This document shows, one piece after another, positions 58,607-64,000 of a stretch of DNA of 64,000 nucleotides (position 1 is the stretch's first letter; the number at the start of each line of letters is the position of its first letter). The notes under the pieces were generated by a model. The model searched no databases. It was not told the DNA's origin and was given only the letters and a program-made list of their open reading frames with translations. Position numbers and translations under genes: made by a program. This DNA is from Deltaproteobacteria bacterium (GTDB lineage: Bacteria > Desulfobacterota > Syntrophia > Syntrophales > JAFGHS01): assembly GCA_016930075.1 (NCBI GenBank), contig JAFGHS010000042.1:1-64000 (forward strand), written 5' to 3'.

Positions 58607-60369
58607 CAGTAGGCAACCTCATCCCCGGCTTTGAGCCCGCCCGTGATTTCCACGGCATCGAGGGTGGTAATCCCCGTTTCCACCTTCACGGTTTTTGTGC
58701 TGCCGGTCTTTTTATCCCGGACGCGGACGACGCGGTCCGGCCCCTCCATGATGACGGCCTCGATGGGAAGCATCAGCGCGTCAGGCTTGTTGACCAGCAT
58801 GATTTCCATATTCGCCGACATGCCGAGACGGAGTTTGTCTTTTATGGCATCCGGGAGGCTGTCCATAACGACGGACACCTCGAAAGTAGCGGTTTTTTTG
58901 CCTTCGCTGCCTTTAACGGCCTGGGACGAGATGTGGGCGACCCGCCCCTCGAGCGTTTCGCCAAAAGCATCGACCGTTACCTTGACATCCTGGTCTTTCC
59001 TGATTTTCAGCACCTCCAGTTCATCCACGCCCGCCGTCATGGAAAGGCCCTCCGTATTGCCGATGGAAAGCAGGATTTCGCCCTGGGAGAAGGTCACGCC
59101 GCGCTCGGCAATTTTGCCTTTCTGCTCCTTGTCGGAGGCCAGATCGGGAAGCAGAACGGTTCCCGAAACAGGGGCGACAATATCGGAATGGCTAAGCTGA
59201 AGTTCGAGATCCTGCAGCTTTTGCCGGGCGTTTAGCAGCTTGAGTTCGGCGATCACCCGGTTTTCACCTTCTCCCTGCTTTTTGACGACCTCCATATCCC
59301 TAAGCGATGCTTCGTAGTCCATTTTCGCGGTTGTGAACTGCTGTTTTGCGCTGGCATATTCCGTCGCCGGAACAATTTCCTTCTTGAACAGGCGCTCCGT
59401 TTCCTGAAGGGTTTTCTGATAGCCGTCGAGGCTTAATTTCGAACGCGTCACGCTCTGCCGGGCTTTGGCCATCTCGTTGCCGTTTTCCCAATTATCAAGC
59501 TCTTTCACTTTTTCCAGCGCCTCGATATAGGCCGTTTTTGCCTCCCGGTATTTCACCTCCGTTTCACTCCTGTCCAGTTTGAGCAGGAGTTGTCCTTTGG
59601 CGACGGCCTGTCCGTATTCAAACAATTTTTCCTTCACCATGCCGCTTGCGGGGCTGGTGATGTTGACGACCCGGATCGGTTTCAGAACGCCTTTGAGGGC
59701 AATGCTGTCTGTGAGCGTCCGCGGCTGAACCGTATATACTCTTGCGGCTTCACTTCGCGGGCCTGCGGCTGTCGGCGTCTTGCCGGGTGAAAGGTGGGTT
59801 TGCTTCCAGGTGAAAAGGCCGACGGATAAAAACAGAATGATGACAAAGACCGTGGCCGCTACGCGAATCATCTGGACCTTGCGCAAGGCCGCATTGAGGC
59901 TGTCGTTGGTTTCCTCCATCTCCAGGTAGGACTTCTGGAGTTCACGATGCTTTTCCTTCAACTCCGCCGTAAGCCGCTCTTCCGATTCCTGAAGCCGCTC
60001 GACCTCCGTCTTGTCCGTAAAAACGACGACGACGGCGACGTTTTTCTTTACGCCGTCTTCCTGGGTTGAAAGGAATGTGGTGGTCACCTCGAGGCTCAGA
60101 ATCGTCTCCCCCCTTTGCCAGGGGACGATTTTATTATGAATCGTATCGGCGTCGTAAATCGCGTTGAGGATGGTCTGGTTAAACGGATCGTTTTCTTCGC
60201 GAACCAGAAAGATTTCCCCAAAGGATTTTTGTACAACGTCCTGACTTTGCAGGCCGAGGATTTCTTCCGCTGCCGCGTTGAATGTCAGGATCTTGCCGTC
60301 GAGGCCGATGGCCATGACGCCGTCGCCCATGCTTTCGAGGATGTTGCGGAATATAATGTCGGTTGTCAT
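58606..60369 (-). CDS. PAS domain fused to HlyD/MacA-type periplasmic adaptor
   Basis: N-terminal 'ILESMGDGVMAIGLDGKILTFNAAAEEILGLQSQDVVQKSF' PAS; one TM (VAATVFVIILFLSVGLF); C-terminal adaptor with 'VVNITSPASGMVKEKLFEYGQAVAKGQLLLKLD'. Confidence 0.9.
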   Translation of the reverse strand: MTTDIIFRNILESMGDGVMAIGLDGKILTFNAAAEEILGLQSQDVVQKSFGEIFLVREENDPFNQTILNAIYDADTIHNKIVPWQRGETILSLEVTTTFLSTQEDGVKKNVAVVVVFTDKTEVERLQESEERLTAELKEKHRELQKSYLEMEETNDSLNAALRKVQMIRVAATVFVIILFLSVGLFTWKQTHLSPGKTPTAAGPRSEAARVYTVQPRTLTDSIALKGVLKPIRVVNITSPASGMVKEKLFEYGQAVAKGQLLLKLDRSETEVKYREAKTAYIEALEKVKELDNWENGNEMAKARQSVTRSKLSLDGYQKTLQETERLFKKEIVPATEYASAKQQFTTAKMDYEASLRDMEVVKKQGEGENRVIAELKLLNARQKLQDLELQLSHSDIVAPVSGTVLLPDLASDKEQKGKIAERGVTFSQGEILLSIGNTEGLSMTAGVDELEVLKIRKDQDVKVTVDAFGETLEGRVAHISSQAVKGSEGKKTATFEVSVVMDSLPDAIKDKLRLGMSANMEIMLVNKPDALMLPIEAVIMEGPDRVVRVRDKKTGSTKTVKVETGITTLDAVEITGGLKAGDEVAY

Positions 60370-60387
60370 TTCATGCTCTCAAAGTTT

Positions 60388-61956
60388 CTAAGGGACCGGT
60401 TTAGTTTTTAACGAGGTCGGCCTGATTTGATCGTCCTGTTTGCCGACATCGATCTTCCATGTCATCAAAGTCGTTCCCAATGTATCGTCAAGGTTGGTCA
60501 GAGAATTCAAATAGGCCGTTGCGGCCGACAATTCGTTGAGCTGGGCCGCCTGCAGATCCCGTTGGAAACTGACAAATTGAAAGTTTGTCGTTCGTCCGGC
60601 GCCCAGTTTTTCCTGCTCGATCTCCAGTTTCTTGTCGGCCAGTTCCCTTGCCAGCATGGCGCTTTTGAGGGACCGATAGCTGGAATCGACGTTGCGCACG
60701 GCGTTCTGCACGTTGATTTCAATGTCGAGCTTCAGTTTGTCCAATGCGAGATTGGCCTTTTCCAGATCATTTTTCGCTCCCAGATAAGACCGCATATCCG
60801 ACGTCATATAAACCAGAGGAATATCAAGAGACAGCCCGGCGTACCAGTCTCTTTCCGACGGACTATCGAACGCCCGCCTGAATGCGGAATCGTAGGCGTC
60901 ATAAGTTGCCGCGGCGGCGCTGTCCGTGGTTGACGCCAGCAGATTGAGGCTCCACAGCCGGTTCCGTTTGGATCGGGTCAACGCCAGTTTTTTCGCTTCC
61001 AGATTCTGAAGGGCCTGGAGGTAATCCGTCCGGTGCTGAAAGGCGAGCGAAAGGGCTTCATCCAGGGCGGGGGCTTCGACCGGTTGCCGGTTCTCATCCA
61101 CCGCCTCGAAAGCGGTATTTTTATCGATGTACAGGACCTGGACAAGGGCCAGCCGGGCGTTATCCAGGTTGTTTTTGGCGTCGATCACGGATGTTTCCTG
61201 TGAGGCGATACCCGCCTGGGCCTGAACGATTTCCGTGCCGGCCAGGCGTCCGGCCTCGATCATGTCCTTGTTGTACTGGTAAAGCTCTTCTGCCCGCACC
61301 AGGCCCATTTCGGCAATGACCAGCTGCCGCTCTGCCGTTTTATAATTTCGGAACGCCCCGATGGTTGATTTTATCGTTTGCGCAATCGTGTCCTTCAGGT
61401 ACAGAATATTTATCTCTTCCGAAATCCTGGCAATTCTGACGTTGTAGGCGGCGTTCGCCATGCCGCTGCCTTTAAGGAGCGGCTGCATGAAGGAAGCGGT
61501 CCAATCGGACGAGTAATCGAAATTCCGGCCTGTGTCCGGCCGGCCGCCCCTGTTGTTCCAGGCAAAGGTCAATGTGCCCCCCGTGGGTATGGCGAGCGTC
61601 GCCGTAAAATTACCGGTCACGTTCAGATTTTCCGTGCGGCTCGCACCGGAGGAACCCGCTGCCGCCGTATAGTGGGACCCGCTGCCGACGCCGAGGGTCA
61701 GGGCGGGGTCGCTGGGCAGATAGTTTTGCCTTTCCGCCATCTTCAGGTCGATCCGCTGGAGATGACGGTCAAGGTAAGCGCTGCGGAGATTCACGTTGTT
61801 GGTCAGGGCGACAAATACGGCATCGGCTATGGTCAACTTCCTGATCCGGGTATCGCCGTTTTTCGGCGGTTCTTTGCAGTCTCCCGGCATGGCAAAGAAA
61901 AGCAAGGCGGCGACAAACAGCATGCAGGCGACAAAAGATTTACAAGGTTGTTTCAT
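60388..61956 (-). CDS. TolC-family outer membrane efflux protein
   Basis: Signal peptide; 'ADAVFVALTNNVNLRSAYLDRHLQRIDLKMAERQNYLPSDPALTLG', paired coiled-coil repeats. Confidence 0.88.
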   Translation of the reverse strand: MKQPCKSFVACMLFVAALLFFAMPGDCKEPPKNGDTRIRKLTIADAVFVALTNNVNLRSAYLDRHLQRIDLKMAERQNYLPSDPALTLGVGSGSHYTAAAGSSGASRTENLNVTGNFTATLAIPTGGTLTFAWNNRGGRPDTGRNFDYSSDWTASFMQPLLKGSGMANAAYNVRIARISEEINILYLKDTIAQTIKSTIGAFRNYKTAERQLVIAEMGLVRAEELYQYNKDMIEAGRLAGTEIVQAQAGIASQETSVIDAKNNLDNARLALVQVLYIDKNTAFEAVDENRQPVEAPALDEALSLAFQHRTDYLQALQNLEAKKLALTRSKRNRLWSLNLLASTTDSAAAATYDAYDSAFRRAFDSPSERDWYAGLSLDIPLVYMTSDMRSYLGAKNDLEKANLALDKLKLDIEINVQNAVRNVDSSYRSLKSAMLARELADKKLEIEQEKLGAGRTTNFQFVSFQRDLQAAQLNELSAATAYLNSLTNLDDTLGTTLMTWKIDVGKQDDQIRPTSLKTKPVP

Positions 61957-62187
61957 GATCGGTTTCTTTGATGTCCGTTTCCCTTTTGCGAAAAAGTATA
62001 GGTCAAGAAAAAAACAAGGTCAAGAAGAAACACATTCGGCCATAAGCTATATTGCAGGGCATCTGTCTTTTTATGACACATCGTCAGGAAGATCATCCGG
62101 CCATGAAATTGAGCCTGACAGCCGTTTGTCCGAATCGCCGTTGGAAGGGAGGGGATGGCCTGAGCGTCATGCGGCCGGGAGTGCAAT

Positions 62188-63870
62188 TTAGCCCTTTTCC
62201 CGGAAGGGGCCTGCGCTCCCGTGTCGGAACGTTTCGGTAACGACGTTTGCCAGATGATCCCCGATCATGGTGTAAGGAAGCAGGACTTCGTTGGCGCCCC
62301 CCGCCTTCAGCGTGTCAATCTGATCGACGGAATCGGCCGTGGCGACGATTAAGGCGTTGGGCGCCACGGCGCGGCACATGGTCACGATGGACTCATTATT
62401 GGTACCCTTCAGAAGCATGTCGGGGATGGTGGAAAGGATCATTTCGGCGCCGTCGATATGGGCGTGTTCCAGGGTGTCCATGCTGCTGATATCTCCGAAG
62501 ACGGCCTTGATATTGCGTTGTTCGAGTTCTTTCAGAACTTCGAGGTTGTAATCAATCACCAGCATCTTTTTCAAAAGATCGGGCGCCGTCGTCTCCATGC
62601 GGTCGATGAACGACCTGGCCCCCCGGTGAAAACCAAGCAGGACAATCGGATAATGGTCTCCCGCTTCCTCCTCGGCGGCCTCTTTGAACTTGGAGCCGAA
62701 GCCTATTTTTGTGAGGAGGCGGTCAAACATCAGGTAGGCCTGGTGATTGCCGTTGATAAAATAGGAAGACAGAACCGATGTGATGGCCATGGCGTAGATA
62801 ATCAGAGACATCATCCGCTGCTCGATATGGCCGTAACTCACGCCCAAAGCCGCCACGACGAGGGAAAACTCGCTGATCTGGGAAAGGTTGAGGCTGGCGA
62901 TAAAACAGGTCCGGCGTCCGCTTCCGGCAACAGCGAGGAGCGGATAAACCGTCAGGAAGCGGGAGACGATGACGAAGATGACGATCGCTGCGGCGGTGAG
63001 CAGCATGGACGGATCGGGCATGGGGATTTTCATGCCGATGGACAGAAAAAACAAGGTCAAAAAGAAATCCCGCAGGGGGAGAACTTTTGCCGTCACATGG
63101 ATGCTGTACGGAAAGGTCGAGATGGCGACGCCGGCGATCAGCGCCCCCATTTCCATGGAAAGGCCGATCCATGCCCCCATGCCCGCCATGAACGCGCACC
63201 ACGCAATGGACAGGGCCACCACCATTTCCGGCGTTTTTGATATTTTTTCAAAAACCCAGCGAAGCAGGTATCTGCTGAGGATGAAGCCGATGGCGAGGAG
63301 GACCACGCTTTTCAGAAGGGCGATAACGACCGGAAGGAATTGGGGATTCATAAACTGAGGCTGCAGGGCCAGAATCAGGATTGCCCAGAGATCCTGAAAA
63401 ATGAGGATGCCCAAGGTAATGCGGCCCGGCAGGGTATCGAGTTCGAATTTGTCGTAGAGAAGCTTGACGACAATGGCCGTACTGCTTAAGGCGCAGAAGA
63501 TGGCCAGATAGAGGGCGTCGATGCGTCCCTGGCCCAGGCCGTAACCCAAAAACATGAAAAAACCCACCCCGATGAGGACGCAGAAGACAAACTGGCCGAC
63601 GCCCGCATAGATCAACTGCCGCCCCGATGAAAGAAGTTTTGTGGGATTGAGTTCCAGACCGATGATGAACAAAAGGAGAATCAGGCCGATTTCCGAAATG
63701 ACCTGGATGTTTGCGGGATGGGAAACGAGCTTGAAGCCGATTTCCGGTCCGATCAGGGCCCCCGCCACAAGATACCCCAGGATGACGGGCTGACGAAATA
63801 TCTGAAATACAAAACCCAGGGCCGTAGCCACCAGAATAGAAATGCCGATTTCCGGGAGGATGCCGTGCAT
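62188..63870 (-). CDS. CPA2-family monovalent cation/H+ antiporter with C-terminal TrkA-N domain (Kef-like)
   Basis: 'VILGYLVAGALIGPEIGFKLVSHPANIQVISEIGLILLLFIIGLELNP'; C-terminal Rossmann 'LVIDYNLEVLKELEQRNIKAVFGDISSMDTLEHAHIDGAEMIL'. Confidence 0.94.
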   Translation of the reverse strand: MHGILPEIGISILVATALGFVFQIFRQPVILGYLVAGALIGPEIGFKLVSHPANIQVISEIGLILLLFIIGLELNPTKLLSSGRQLIYAGVGQFVFCVLIGVGFFMFLGYGLGQGRIDALYLAIFCALSSTAIVVKLLYDKFELDTLPGRITLGILIFQDLWAILILALQPQFMNPQFLPVVIALLKSVVLLAIGFILSRYLLRWVFEKISKTPEMVVALSIAWCAFMAGMGAWIGLSMEMGALIAGVAISTFPYSIHVTAKVLPLRDFFLTLFFLSIGMKIPMPDPSMLLTAAAIVIFVIVSRFLTVYPLLAVAGSGRRTCFIASLNLSQISEFSLVVAALGVSYGHIEQRMMSLIIYAMAITSVLSSYFINGNHQAYLMFDRLLTKIGFGSKFKEAAEEEAGDHYPIVLLGFHRGARSFIDRMETTAPDLLKKMLVIDYNLEVLKELEQRNIKAVFGDISSMDTLEHAHIDGAEMILSTIPDMLLKGTNNESIVTMCRAVAPNALIVATADSVDQIDTLKAGGANEVLLPYTMIGDHLANVVTETFRHGSAGPFREKG

Positions 63871-63917
63871 GTTTATAATCCTGTCTTAAAAATAATGATC
63901 ATCATTTTATGATGCCT

Positions 63918-64000
63918 TCGTAAAAAGTCGAGTTTTGGTCTTTTTTGTCATTCCCGTGAAAACGGGAATCCAGTCTTTTTAAGTGCTTACCTCTTCCTGG
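63918..64000. repeat. REP/MITE-like element, truncated by the window edge
   Basis: tcgtaaaaagtcg (same end as at 41897), then gtcattcccgtgaaaacgggaatccagtc palindrome. Confidence 0.55.

Overview
The window is 64 kb of a dense, moderately GC-rich bacterial chromosome. Gene content (glycyl-radical enzyme, corrinoid-binding protein, phenylacetate-CoA ligase, UPF0182, GroEL) suggests an anaerobic Desulfobacterota/Syntrophales-like organism, but this is inference only. I recognise about 40 protein-coding genes and no rRNA, tRNA or CRISPR array. Most of the window is housekeeping: M16C protease, MFS transporter, BamD, thioredoxin, Der, MobA, TonB, DapA, CutA, Glk, Tkt, SbcCD, Pgi, CDF transporter, GroEL and a CPA2 antiporter. 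The best candidates for a second look are: (1) a MORN-repeat protein at the left edge with at least 750 residues of E/A/R/K single-helix repeat, apparently expanded by 612-bp and 144-bp duplications; (2) an LCAT-like hydrolase plus CHAT caspase-like fusion, preceded by a clostripain-like N-terminus broken by GC-rich repeats and followed by an AT-rich island with a PD-(D/E)XK-like nuclease and a nonsense-mutated hicA; (3) a glycyl-radical enzyme with a GCVY (not GCVE) active-site loop, in a putative anaerobic catabolic cluster with activase, hydroxyacyl-CoA dehydrogenase, OYE/FeS reductase and epoxide-hydrolase-like enzyme; (4) a PAS sensor domain fused to a MacA/HlyD adaptor in a complete tripartite efflux operon; (5) a small protein with a duplicated 'CQLG' module. 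Several stem-loop or MITE-like repeats lie between genes. All assignments come from reading motifs and translations; no searches were run.
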